From NCBI GenBank assembly GCA_934777095.1, contig CAKVNP010000026.1, positions 1 through 12,071 on the forward strand: DNA of 12,071 bases. The letters are read 5' to 3'. Numbering within the stretch: position 1 is the stretch's first letter; each line of letters opens with the position of its first letter. This DNA is from an uncultured Clostridium sp. GTDB lineage: Bacteria > Bacillota > Clostridia > Clostridiales > Clostridiaceae. Position numbers and translations under genes: made by a program. Below the pieces are notes generated by a model. That model made no database searches. It worked only from the letters and a program-made list of their open reading frames with translations, and had not been told where the DNA came from. Below, one piece after another: positions 1-5,635 of this stretch.

Positions 1-170
1 TTGCCTTAGATCTTTCGAAAGAAAGATATTCATTATTTATTGATCTTCAAGGCAGATTAGCAAATAACATAGGTAATGTTGAAAATCAAACATATGATAT
101 TTTATCTATGATTATTAATAGAATTAAAGAAGAGATATCCTCTATAGAAAATGCAATAAAGAGACATTAA
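1..170 (+). CDS. 3' end of an unrecognised gene (partial)
   Basis: A reading frame is open from the left edge (first complete codon at position 3) and ends at TAA 168-170, giving the last 55 residues of a protein. The fragment is mostly predicted helix, mixed in charge, and ends in a lysine/glutamate-rich amphipathic stretch (IKEEISSIENAIKRH). I see no motif that names a family. It is treated as real because the frame stays open, codon use matches the neighbours, and a strong terminator begins only five bases after the stop. Its start, domains and function lie outside the window. Confidence 0.6.
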   Translation, partial: ALDLSKERYSLFIDLQGRLANNIGNVENQTYDILSMIINRIKEEISSIENAIKRH

Positions 171-174
171 TATT

Positions 175-222
175 AAGTTTAAGATCAGCTTAGTGTCCTA
201 AGTTGATTTTAAACTTTTTTTT
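175..222 (+). terminator. Strong Rho-independent terminator of the first gene
   Basis: Arms 175-193 and 198-216 form a 19-bp stem with two G-U wobbles and a four-base loop (TGTC), followed by an eight-T run at 215-222. It ends the partial gene upstream and insulates pepF. Confidence 0.93.
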
Positions 223-259
223 ATAATAAAATGTATAAAATATCAAAAAATAATATAAA

Positions 260-287
260 TTTACAAGCAATGCAACTATGGTATAAT
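260..287 (+). promoter_or_regulatory. Probable sigma-A promoter of pepF
   Basis: TATAAT at 282-287 is preceded by TG at 279-280, which makes an extended -10. TTTACA at 260-265 lies 16 bp upstream as the -35. A start about seven bases downstream gives a short leader carrying the GGGGAGG ribosome binding site at 309-315. Confidence 0.75.
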
Positions 288-322
288 AAGGTATATAAAA
301 TTTAAACTGGGGAGGAATAGAA

Positions 323-2107
323 ATGGAATTAAAATGGAGCTTAGATGAATTATATACCTCATTTACTTCTGAAGATTTTAAAGATGATTTAGAAGGATTA
401 GCAGAATTAATTGAGGATATGAAGCAGTTTGCTGATATAGTAGTAAAAGATTATGAAAATGTAAAGGCTAAATTAGAGCAGTATATAGAACGAACAGCTG
501 CATTCACTGATTTAGTTACAAAGCTTGGTTCATTTATTGAATTAAGCTTAAGTGTAAATACTAAAGATGAAGAGGCATTAAAAAACTCTGATATATTTGA
601 AAAAGAACTTACTAAAGTTGTAGAAGCTAATACAAAATTAGAAAAATGGATTAGCGGCATTGAAAATATAGATGAGATTATTAATTCATCATCATTATTA
701 AAAGAACATGAATTTATTATTAAAGAGATAGTAGAAAAAAGCAGATATCTTTTAAGCGATAGAGAAGAAGCAATAATTGCTAAAATGCAGAATACAGGCT
801 CTGCTGCTTGGTTAAAGCTAAAGGATAATTTAATTTCTACATTAAAGGTAGAAATTGAAGAGAATGGAGAAATAAAGGAGTATCCATTAACAGTTGTACT
901 AAATATGGCCTATGATACTGATGCTGAAGTAAGAAAAAAAGCTTACCAGGCAGAAATAGAATCATATAAGAAAGTTGAAGAAGGCGTAGCAGCAGCACTT
1001 AATGGAATTAAGGGTGAAGTTCTTACTATATGTGAATTGAGGGGGTATAATTCGCCATTAGAAAAGACCTTAATTGATTCAAGAATGGATGAAGAAACTT
1101 TAAATGCTATGCTCGATGCGATGAAGGAAAGCATGCCTGTATTTAGGAAGTATTTAAGAAGAAAAGGTGAAATATTAGGACATAAAAATGGGCTTCCTTT
1201 TTATGATATGTATGCACCAGTAGTAGATGCAGATATGAAATATTCATATGACGAAGGCAAAGAATTTGTAGTAAAGAACTTTAGAACATTTAGCGATAAC
1301 TTAGCTGATTTTGCTAAGAAGGCTATGGATAATAAATGGGTAGATGTTGAACCAAGAGAAGGTAAGGTTGGGGGAGCATTCTGCGCAGGACTTCATTTGT
1401 TAGGAGAAAGCAGGATACTTTTAAATTATGGAGGAAGCTTTAGTGACGTGGTTACTTTTGCACACGAGTTAGGTCACGGATTCCATGGAGAATGTTTAAA
1501 TGAGGAAAGCGTATTAAATGCTGAATATCCAATGCCAATAGCTGAAACAGCATCAACATTCTGTGAAACTATTATAAAGAAAGCTGCAATTAAGGAAGCT
1601 TCAAAAGATGAAGCACTTGCTATTTTAGAATCAGAAATAAGCGACTGTACACAAGTAATTGTAGATATTTATTCAAGATTTTTATTTGAAAAAGCTTTAT
1701 TTGAGGAAAGAAGTATAAGTGCATTATCTGTTGAAAGAATCAAGGAGCTTATGATAAATGCTCAGAAGGAGGCTTATGGAGATGGCTTAGATCCAGAGTA
1801 TCTGCATCCATATATGTGGACTTGGAAACCACATTATTATTATGCAGATAGTAATTTTTATAATTTCCCATATGCTTTTGGACTTTTATTTGCTAAAGGA
1901 TTATACGCTGAATATCTAAAGAAGGGTAAAGCTTTTACCACAGAATATGAAAAACTTCTTTCAATAACAGGAAAGAATAAGATAGCAGATGTAACTAAAG
2001 TGATGGGCATAGATATCCATAATAAAGAGTTCTGGAAAAATTCATTAAAAACTATCGAAGAAGATATAGAAACATTTATGAAATTAAGCGAAACATTAAT
2101 AAAGTAA
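323..2107 (+). CDS. pepF: Oligoendopeptidase F, M3 family zinc metallopeptidase
   Basis: This 594-residue cytosolic zinc endopeptidase is expected to cut short peptides in peptide turnover. The M3 signature is clear: HELGH at residues 381-385 supplies two zinc-binding His and the catalytic Glu382, and Glu408 in the AETAST segment matches the third ligand of the family. The C-terminal stretch PHYYYADSNFYNFPYAFG (from residue 503) is the substrate-facing Tyr/His-rich signature of PepF enzymes. The N-terminal 200 residues form the usual helical domain. Length fits PepF (about 600 aa); there is no signal peptide. ATG 323 follows GGGGAGG at a good distance. The gene has its own promoter and terminator, so it is monocistronic. 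Family assignment is firm; the substrates are inferred from the family. Confidence 0.95.
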   Translation: MELKWSLDELYTSFTSEDFKDDLEGLAELIEDMKQFADIVVKDYENVKAKLEQYIERTAAFTDLVTKLGSFIELSLSVNTKDEEALKNSDIFEKELTKVVEANTKLEKWISGIENIDEIINSSSLLKEHEFIIKEIVEKSRYLLSDREEAIIAKMQNTGSAAWLKLKDNLISTLKVEIEENGEIKEYPLTVVLNMAYDTDAEVRKKAYQAEIESYKKVEEGVAAALNGIKGEVLTICELRGYNSPLEKTLIDSRMDEETLNAMLDAMKESMPVFRKYLRRKGEILGHKNGLPFYDMYAPVVDADMKYSYDEGKEFVVKNFRTFSDNLADFAKKAMDNKWVDVEPREGKVGGAFCAGLHLLGESRILLNYGGSFSDVVTFAHELGHGFHGECLNEESVLNAEYPMPIAETASTFCETIIKKAAIKEASKDEALAILESEISDCTQVIVDIYSRFLFEKALFEERSISALSVERIKELMINAQKEAYGDGLDPEYLHPYMWTWKPHYYYADSNFYNFPYAFGLLFAKGLYAEYLKKGKAFTTEYEKLLSITGKNKIADVTKVMGIDIHNKEFWKNSLKTIEEDIETFMKLSETLIK

Positions 2108-2121
2108 TATAGAGATAATAG

Positions 2122-2147
2122 AGGAGCTTCAGGAAGGAGCTCCTTTT
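2122..2147 (+). terminator. Terminator after pepF
   Basis: Inverted arms AGGAGCT (2122-2128) and AGCTCCT (2138-2144) are separated by nine bases, and T residues run from 2144 to 2147. Flanking GATAA and TTATC can lengthen the stem with a bulge. The T-run is short, so termination may be only moderate. Confidence 0.7.
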
Positions 2148-2266
2148 ATCTTAACGGAAAATTATCTTATTATTGAATGAAAAATTGATAGAATAATATA
2201 AAATTAAAATAAATATTAAACATTTTATAAAAACAAAGAAATAATATGAAGAATTTGTCTTAAAAA

Positions 2267-2275
2267 TGGTATAAT
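2267..2275 (+). promoter_or_regulatory. Extended -10 promoter of the opine dehydrogenase gene
   Basis: TATAAT at 2270-2275 is preceded by TG at 2267-2268, the same ATGGTATAAT decamer as in front of pepF. At 17-bp spacing the -35 region (2247-2252, TGAAGA) is poor, so this is best read as an extended -10 promoter. The Shine-Dalgarno AAGGAGA lies at 2305-2311, ahead of ATG 2319. Confidence 0.65.
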
Positions 2276-2318
2276 TTTAACATGTTAAAAAAATACAAGA
2301 TGAAAAGGAGAAGATAAT

Positions 2319-3455
2319 ATGAATATTTGTATTATAGGAGCAGGAAATATAGGAACTTATTTAGCTGCATATATCTCTTTAAAAGAAGAAAATAAAGTCT
2401 GGTTACATACCTCTAGACCTTCAGCATTTAATGGAACAGTTGAATTGATCGAAGAGGAAAAAAATCTAGTACATAATGTAAAATTACACTGTGTTACTTC
2501 AAGTTTGGAAGAAGCAGTAGGAAATGTAGACTATGTGTTAATAACTCACCCATCATTTATGGTAGAAGAAACAATAGAATCAATTTGTCCATATTTAAAA
2601 AAGGGAACTGTAGTAGGTGTAGTTCCAGGGTTTGGTGGTAAAGAATATTTAATTCAAAAGCTTCTTGAAAAAGAATGCATATTCTTTGGTACACAAAGAG
2701 TAACCTCAATAATAAGACTTAAAGAATATGGGAAATCGGTAGTGTTAAAGCAAAAGAATCCATTTGTAAGAATAGCTGCAATTCCAAAGGAGCATACAAA
2801 GGAAATTGCTGAAACAATGGAAAAATTAATTGATATTCCTTGCTTTGCATTAGATAGTTATTTAGGAATAACTTTATCACCATCAAATCCAACAATGCAT
2901 CCTTCAAGATTATATGAATTATTTAAGGACTATGTGCCAGGAGAAACTATGTATGAGAGAAATCCATACTTTTATGAAGAATGGGGCACAGAAGCATCAA
3001 AATCTTTATTAGAAATGGATGAAGAATTAAAAGCTATTTTTAATTCAATAAATGAAAATAATGATTTTAATCCATTAGATATGGAAAAAATCAAAGTTAG
3101 ATATGAAATAGAAACACCAGAAGAGCTTTCTAAGAAAATAAATACTGCACCTGGATTTATTGGGATTGATTCACCAATGGCAAAAGTAGAAGGTGGATAT
3201 ATTCCAGATTTAAGTTCAAGATACTTTATTGAGGATCTTCAATTTGGTTTATGTATTATTAAAGCTTTTGCAGAACTTTGCAGTGTTGAAACACCAAAGG
3301 TTGATGAAATAATATATTGGGCACAAAAGCTATTAAAGAAAGAATATGTTGTTAATGGAAGATTAACAGGAAAAGATGTAAGTGAATTAGCAATACCTCA
3401 AAATAGAGGGATTAAAGATAAAAGAGAGCTTATTAAATATTATAAGAATATTTAA
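2319..3455 (+). CDS. NAD(P)-dependent opine/octopine dehydrogenase family protein
   Basis: This 378-residue protein belongs to the octopine/nopaline dehydrogenase fold family, which reductively condenses an amino acid with a 2-oxo acid (or the reverse) using NAD(P)H. The N terminus has the Rossmann dinucleotide motif GAGNIG at residues 7-12. The family's substrate domain is marked by NPTMHPSRLYE, with His194 as the likely catalytic His, and by RYFIEDLQFGL, with Asp306 as its probable partner. Length is typical. It stands alone: no nicotianamine-synthase-like gene or metallophore exporter is next to it, so an opine-metallophore role has no support here and the substrate is unknown. ATG 2319 follows AAGGAGA. 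Own promoter and terminator suggest a single-gene transcript. Confidence 0.85.
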   Translation: MNICIIGAGNIGTYLAAYISLKEENKVWLHTSRPSAFNGTVELIEEEKNLVHNVKLHCVTSSLEEAVGNVDYVLITHPSFMVEETIESICPYLKKGTVVGVVPGFGGKEYLIQKLLEKECIFFGTQRVTSIIRLKEYGKSVVLKQKNPFVRIAAIPKEHTKEIAETMEKLIDIPCFALDSYLGITLSPSNPTMHPSRLYELFKDYVPGETMYERNPYFYEEWGTEASKSLLEMDEELKAIFNSINENNDFNPLDMEKIKVRYEIETPEELSKKINTAPGFIGIDSPMAKVEGGYIPDLSSRYFIEDLQFGLCIIKAFAELCSVETPKVDEIIYWAQKLLKKEYVVNGRLTGKDVSELAIPQNRGIKDKRELIKYYKNI

Positions 3456-3456
3456 T
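3432..3456 (+). repeat. Perfect 10-bp inverted repeat over the stop codon
   Basis: ATTAAATATT (3432-3441) and AATATTTAAT (3447-3456) form a perfect dyad with a five-base loop. It spans the last codons and the TAA of the opine dehydrogenase gene. No T-run follows, so it is not itself a terminator; it could protect a 3' end or be chance in AT-rich DNA. Confidence 0.5.
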
Positions 3457-3556
3457 AGTGAATGTACCTGCGGCAAGAGAGTGAGATGGTAGGTTGAAAA
3501 CTATCCTTTAGATAAGTTTTTGCAGTGGATAGAGGAAGGTATTAATTGAAATAAGA
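3457..3556 (+). other. Possible structured 3' UTR or noncoding RNA element
   Basis: About 100 nt between the opine dehydrogenase stop and its terminator contain nested complementary segments: TACC 3465-3468 with GGTA 3538-3541, CTGC 3468-3471 with GCAG 3522-3525, and GGTAG 3488-3492 with CTATC 3501-3505. CTATCC 3501-3506 can instead pair perfectly with GGATAG 3527-3532, so two folds compete. The stretch is richer in G than its surroundings and holds no plausible gene. I cannot match it to a known RNA class. It may be a 3' UTR-derived RNA, a relic leader, or nothing. Confidence 0.35.
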
Positions 3557-3598
3557 AAGAGCTAATAACTTTTAGGGGGAGGAGTTATCAGCTCTTTT
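3557..3598 (+). terminator. Strong terminator after the opine dehydrogenase gene
   Basis: Arms 3557-3570 (AAGAGCTAATAACT) and 3583-3596 (AGTTATCAGCTCTT) pair over 14 positions with one A-C mismatch. The loop of 12 is purine-rich, and T residues follow at 3595-3598. It lies 28 bases beyond the 3' end of the minus-strand small gene, so it could also stop that transcript after read-through. Confidence 0.85.
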
Positions 3599-3625
3599 AT
3601 ATATAAATTGGGGGATTGTTAACTG

Positions 3626-3784
3626 TTATTTGGTATTTTTATTAGCTTTATTAATTAAATTAGAATTCTCTTGAATAGTGTTAGCTGAGTTAGTATGCTC
3701 TTGGTCATTGAATTCTAATGAACAAAGGCTGCTTAGAAAAAGTGTAAAGATATCTTTTCTTTTTAAGTTAATTGTATCTGACAT
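3626..3784 (-). CDS. Small hypothetical protein, 52 residues
   Basis: The minus strand reads ATG at 3784-3782, 52 codons, then TAA at 3628-3626. AAAGGAG sits about seven bases before the ATG, a strong ribosome binding site that makes this a likely real gene despite its size. The product starts MSDTINLKRKDIFTLFLSSL. Residues 1-22 are basic then hydrophobic with one Cys. Residues 23-52 are polar, rich in Asn (about nine), Ser, Thr and Glu, without aromatics after Phe25. The hydrophobic stretch is short (about ten residues), so a membrane helix is doubtful. No family recognised. It is divergent from rluF across about 240 bp. On its strand CATATTA (near 3905) with upstream TTTATA faintly recalls forespore sigma-G elements, but this is speculative. 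Confidence 0.6.
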   Translation of the reverse strand: MSDTINLKRKDIFTLFLSSLCSLEFNDQEHTNSANTIQENSNLINKANKNTK

Positions 3785-4021
3785 ATAATCACTCCTTTGA
3801 TTTGTGCTTTATTAGCAATAAGTAATTTAATCAGCTGTGTAGTAATAATAATTCAGTAAACTGTGTTTCTTGTTTCTTTCCATGGTTATATAATAAAGGA
3901 TTAATATGGCAATTGTGTGTCTGAAATATAAAGATAAAATGAAGATGTTTTATCTCATGAAATAATTATTATGATATAATAATTGTCATAGAAAATAACG
4001 AAGGATAGAATAGGTGATATT
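3785..4021. promoter_or_regulatory. Divergent intergenic region between the small gene and rluF
   Basis: These 237 bp hold the ribosome binding site of the minus-strand small gene (reverse complement of CTCCTTT, 3792-3798) and the plus-strand promoter of rluF. TATAAT lies at 3975-3980 with TG at 3972-3973 (extended -10); the -35 is weak. A perfect 9-bp dyad, AATTATTAT (3964-3972) and ATAATAATT (3976-3984), overlaps that -10 and is a candidate operator. AGGTGAT at 4012-4018 is the rluF ribosome binding site. I see no convincing vegetative promoter for the small gene and no other coding sequence. Confidence 0.6.
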
Positions 4022-4717
4022 TTGAGGATAAATAAGATGCTTAGTAATTTAGGCATATGTTCAAGAAAAGACGCAGCAAGATATATTGAAGCAGGAAGGG
4101 TTAAGGTGAATGGGGTATTATCGATACCAGGACAGTGGGTTGAGGAATGTGATGAAATACTTATTGATGATGAACCGGTATCTCAAAGAGAAAAGATTTA
4201 TCTTGCATTAAATAAGCCTGTTGGAATTACCTGCACAGCAGAAAAGACGGTAAAGGATAATATAATAGAGTATTTAAATTATCCTGAATATATTTTCCCA
4301 GTAGGAAGACTTGATAAACCATCACAAGGATTGATAATCTTAACTAATGATGGAGTTTTAGCTAATAAGATATTAGAGTCGGAAAATGAGCATGAAAAAG
4401 AATATGTGGTTACGTTAAATAAGCCTTTTGATGATGAATTTATTAAAGGAATGTCTGCAGGGGTTGAAATATGTGGGCAAATTACAAGACCGTGTAAAGT
4501 ATATCGAGTAAATGATGATACTTTCAGGATTATCCTTACTCAAGGTCTTAATAAGCAAATCAGGAGAATGAGTAAGGTTTTTGGTTATGAAGTAATTAAA
4601 CTTGAAAGAATAAGGATAATGAATATAACCATTGAAGGAATAGAGTATGGAAAGTATAGAATAATTTCAGAAGATGAAATTAAAGAAATGATGAGATTGA
4701 CTGAGAAAAAAATATAA
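4022..4717 (+). CDS. rluF: 23S rRNA pseudouridine synthase, RluF-like
   Basis: This 231-residue enzyme of the RsuA/RluB/RluE/RluF family isomerises uridine to pseudouridine in 23S rRNA; RluF of E. coli acts at U2604. Residues 1-60 are an S4 RNA-binding domain (MRINKMLSNLGICSRKDAAR). The catalytic domain has GRLDKPSQGLIILTNDG with nucleophile Asp98, then NEHEKEYVVTLNKP, QGLNKQIRRM and KLERIRIMN, which track RluF closely and argue for it over RluB or RsuA. The start is TTG at 4022: AGGTGAT is correctly spaced, and this start gives the canonical MRINK family N terminus, while the next ATG would cut into the S4 domain. Family certain; exact target uridine inferred. Confidence 0.9.
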   Translation: MRINKMLSNLGICSRKDAARYIEAGRVKVNGVLSIPGQWVEECDEILIDDEPVSQREKIYLALNKPVGITCTAEKTVKDNIIEYLNYPEYIFPVGRLDKPSQGLIILTNDGVLANKILESENEHEKEYVVTLNKPFDDEFIKGMSAGVEICGQITRPCKVYRVNDDTFRIILTQGLNKQIRRMSKVFGYEVIKLERIRIMNITIEGIEYGKYRIISEDEIKEMMRLTEKKI

Positions 4718-4737
4718 AAGAAAATATATAAAGAGTA

Positions 4738-4766
4738 TTGAAAAAAGAAAAAACACTTGTTATAAT
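4738..4766 (+). promoter_or_regulatory. Near-consensus sigma-A promoter with no gene behind it
   Basis: TTGAAA at 4738-4743, exactly 17 bp, then TATAAT at 4761-4766, with TG at 4758-4759 giving an extended -10 as well. This is the best promoter match in the window, yet the next plus-strand gene is about 900 bp away beyond a terminator. It should fire at about 4773. Confidence 0.7.
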
Positions 4767-4781
4767 ATGTTTTTAAAATAA

Positions 4782-4811
4782 TAAAGATTAGTGCTGCAAC
4801 ACTAATCTTTA
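4782..4811. terminator. Perfect 12-bp hairpin, possible rluF terminator
   Basis: TAAAGATTAGTG (4782-4793) and CACTAATCTTTA (4800-4811) pair perfectly around CTGCAA. T content after the stem is low on both strands (AATTAATTTC on plus), so as a terminator it is mediocre. It may instead be a structural hairpin of the predicted small RNA. Confidence 0.55.
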
Positions 4812-4854
4812 ATTAATTTCAATTCATTTTTTGTTAATAAGGTAAATTGTGTAT

Positions 4855-4887
4855 AAAAAGGTACTCAGCTTAAAAATGTACTTTTTT
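4855..4887. terminator. Bidirectional terminator for rluF or the small RNA and for cdd
   Basis: AAAAAGGTAC (4855-4864) pairs with GTACTTTTTT (4878-4887) over ten positions with one G-U pair. The T-run at 4882-4887 serves the plus strand; the A-run at 4855-4859 becomes a T-run on the minus strand, ten bases beyond the cdd stop. Confidence 0.8.
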
Positions 4888-4896
4888 ATGCATAGA

Positions 4897-5319
4897 TTAC
4901 TCCATATCTTTAGCTGTGAAACCTAAAGGCAATAATTCTTTTAAAGTATATTCTTTGTAGTCAGTAGGACTTTTAGCTAAGATAACTCTAAATGTTTCAT
5001 GGTCGCAGAATTCTGCCATCACTTGTCTACAAACACCACATGGTGCACAGTAATCACCTTCACCTATTTTTGTTCCATGAGGATGTCCAACGATTACTAT
5101 AGCAGTAAATTCTTTTTGTCCCTCTGAAACTGCTTTAAAGAATGCTGTTCTTTCAGCACAGTTAGTTGGTGAGAAAGCTGCATTTTCTATATTGCATCCT
5201 TGATAAACTTTACCGTTTGTACCTAATAAAGCAGCACCTACATTAAAGTGTGAATATGGAGCATAAGAGAAACTTTGAGCTTCGAATGCTTTTTCGATTA
5301 ATTGTTGATCTGTTATCAT
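4897..5319 (-). CDS. cdd: Cytidine deaminase
   Basis: This 140-residue enzyme is a homotetramer-type zinc deaminase converting cytidine and deoxycytidine to uridine and deoxyuridine in pyrimidine salvage, in the cytoplasm. The motifs are complete: GCNIENAAF at 41-49 binds the ribose, NCAERTA gives zinc ligand Cys54 and proton shuttle Glu56, and PCGVC gives zinc ligands Cys94 and Cys97. Length matches the short tetrameric class. The minus-strand ATG at 5319 is preceded by AGGTAAG at close range and by AAAGGA further out. It appears monocistronic, with a bidirectional terminator just downstream. Nothing is unusual about the protein. Confidence 0.96.
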   Translation of the reverse strand: MITDQQLIEKAFEAQSFSYAPYSHFNVGAALLGTNGKVYQGCNIENAAFSPTNCAERTAFFKAVSEGQKEFTAIVIVGHPHGTKIGEGDYCAPCGVCRQVMAEFCDHETFRVILAKSPTDYKEYTLKELLPLGFTAKDME

Positions 5320-5360
5320 AATCTTACCTATTCCTTTCGTAAAAAACTTCGATATACAGT

Positions 5361-5383
5361 ATTATAATGTCCCAATATAGGGA
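5361..5383 (-). promoter_or_regulatory. Possible cdd promoter with an overlapping dyad
   Basis: On the minus strand TATAAT runs 5366 to 5361, about 40 bases before the ATG. The -35 at 17-bp spacing (TATCAT) is poor. Just upstream, TCCC and GGGA (5370-5383) form a 4-6-4 dyad between the promoter elements, a weak operator candidate. Confidence 0.45.
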
Positions 5384-5586
5384 ATGATATTATATCAAAA
5401 AAATAGTCTAAAGTAAATACGATATAGGTTTATAGCAACAGAAATTATTAAATATCATTAAGACTTTCTATTATTAATTACATAAGTTGCACTAAAATTT
5501 TAAAACTCACTACGTTCAGACGATAAATTTTCTGTATAGTTTTTAACCTAGGAAACAATTTTGTAACAAGTTAATTAAATTATGTA
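5384..5586. other. Intergenic DNA upstream of the lipoprotein operon
   Basis: No gene is visible. An imperfect inverted repeat has arms AAAACT 5502-5507 and AGTTTT 5538-5543, extendable by a TTAAAACT/AGTTTTTAA match with one bulge, and an inner CAGA 5517-5520 with TCTG 5531-5534. TTGTAACAA at 5561-5569 is an odd-centred palindrome. I cannot find a clear -35 for the downstream operon here. The inverted repeat could be a copy of a dispersed intergenic repeat; only a genome search would tell. Confidence 0.4.
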
Positions 5587-5629
5587 AAACCCCCCATATA
5601 TTATATAATTATATAATATATGGAGGTTT
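5587..5629 (+). promoter_or_regulatory. Long palindrome covering promoter boxes and ribosome binding site
   Basis: A perfect 15-bp-arm palindrome (5594-5608 and 5609-5623, centre AATT) extends with one mismatch and one bulge to 5587-5629. It contains TATAAT at 5604-5609 and again at 5612-5617, and its right arm contains GGAGG (5622-5626), the ribosome binding site of the gene at 5636. If transcription starts upstream, the mRNA hairpin buries the ribosome binding site, as in thermosensors or translational repression. If it starts inside the palindrome, the dyad is more likely a DNA operator. The sequence cannot decide between these. Confidence 0.65.
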
Positions 5630-5635
5630 ATTTTT

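Larger units (their letters stand above)
4773..4887 (+). ncRNA. Candidate small RNA between rluF and cdd
   Basis: The promoter at 4738-4766 predicts a transcript from about 4773 to the terminator ending at 4887, roughly 115 nt. It would hold a 5' hairpin with a perfect 12-bp stem (4782-4793 with 4800-4811, loop CTGCAA), an unstructured AU-rich linker, and a terminator hairpin with U6. No start codon with a ribosome binding site lies inside, so it would be noncoding. It does not overlap cdd (which ends at 4897) but converges on it and shares its terminator. I do not recognise an RNA family. The call rests on promoter plus terminator logic alone. Confidence 0.45.

Noticed and set aside
451..660. 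Minus-strand 69-codon frame inside pepF
   Set aside because: It is antisense to a strongly supported gene, has no ribosome binding site that I can see, and gives a low-complexity product.
943..1134. Minus-strand 63-codon frame inside pepF
   Set aside because: Antisense shadow of pepF with Ser-rich, uninformative translation.
2719..2907. Minus-strand 62-codon frame inside the opine dehydrogenase gene
   Set aside because: Antisense shadow; the sense frame carries clear family motifs.
2319..3455. Opine-metallophore (staphylopine-like) biosynthesis locus
   Set aside because: Only the dehydrogenase-family gene is present; no nicotianamine-synthase-like gene, exporter or metal uptake genes are adjacent.
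3470..3540. SAM-I, fluoride or other known riboswitch in the same stretch
   Set aside because: Only short purine-rich runs match; the conserved cores of these classes are missing.
3470..3600. Possible T-box leader after the opine dehydrogenase gene
   Set aside because: AGAGAG followed by GGtaGGttGAAA recalls T-box Stem I, but the conserved TGGNACCGCG antiterminator sequence is absent, the 5' part of Stem I is too short, and no amino-acid-related gene follows.
4021..4036. Downstream ATG (4037) as the rluF start
   Set aside because: It would remove the conserved MRINK start of the S4 domain, and the ribosome binding site at 4012-4018 is spaced for the TTG at 4022.
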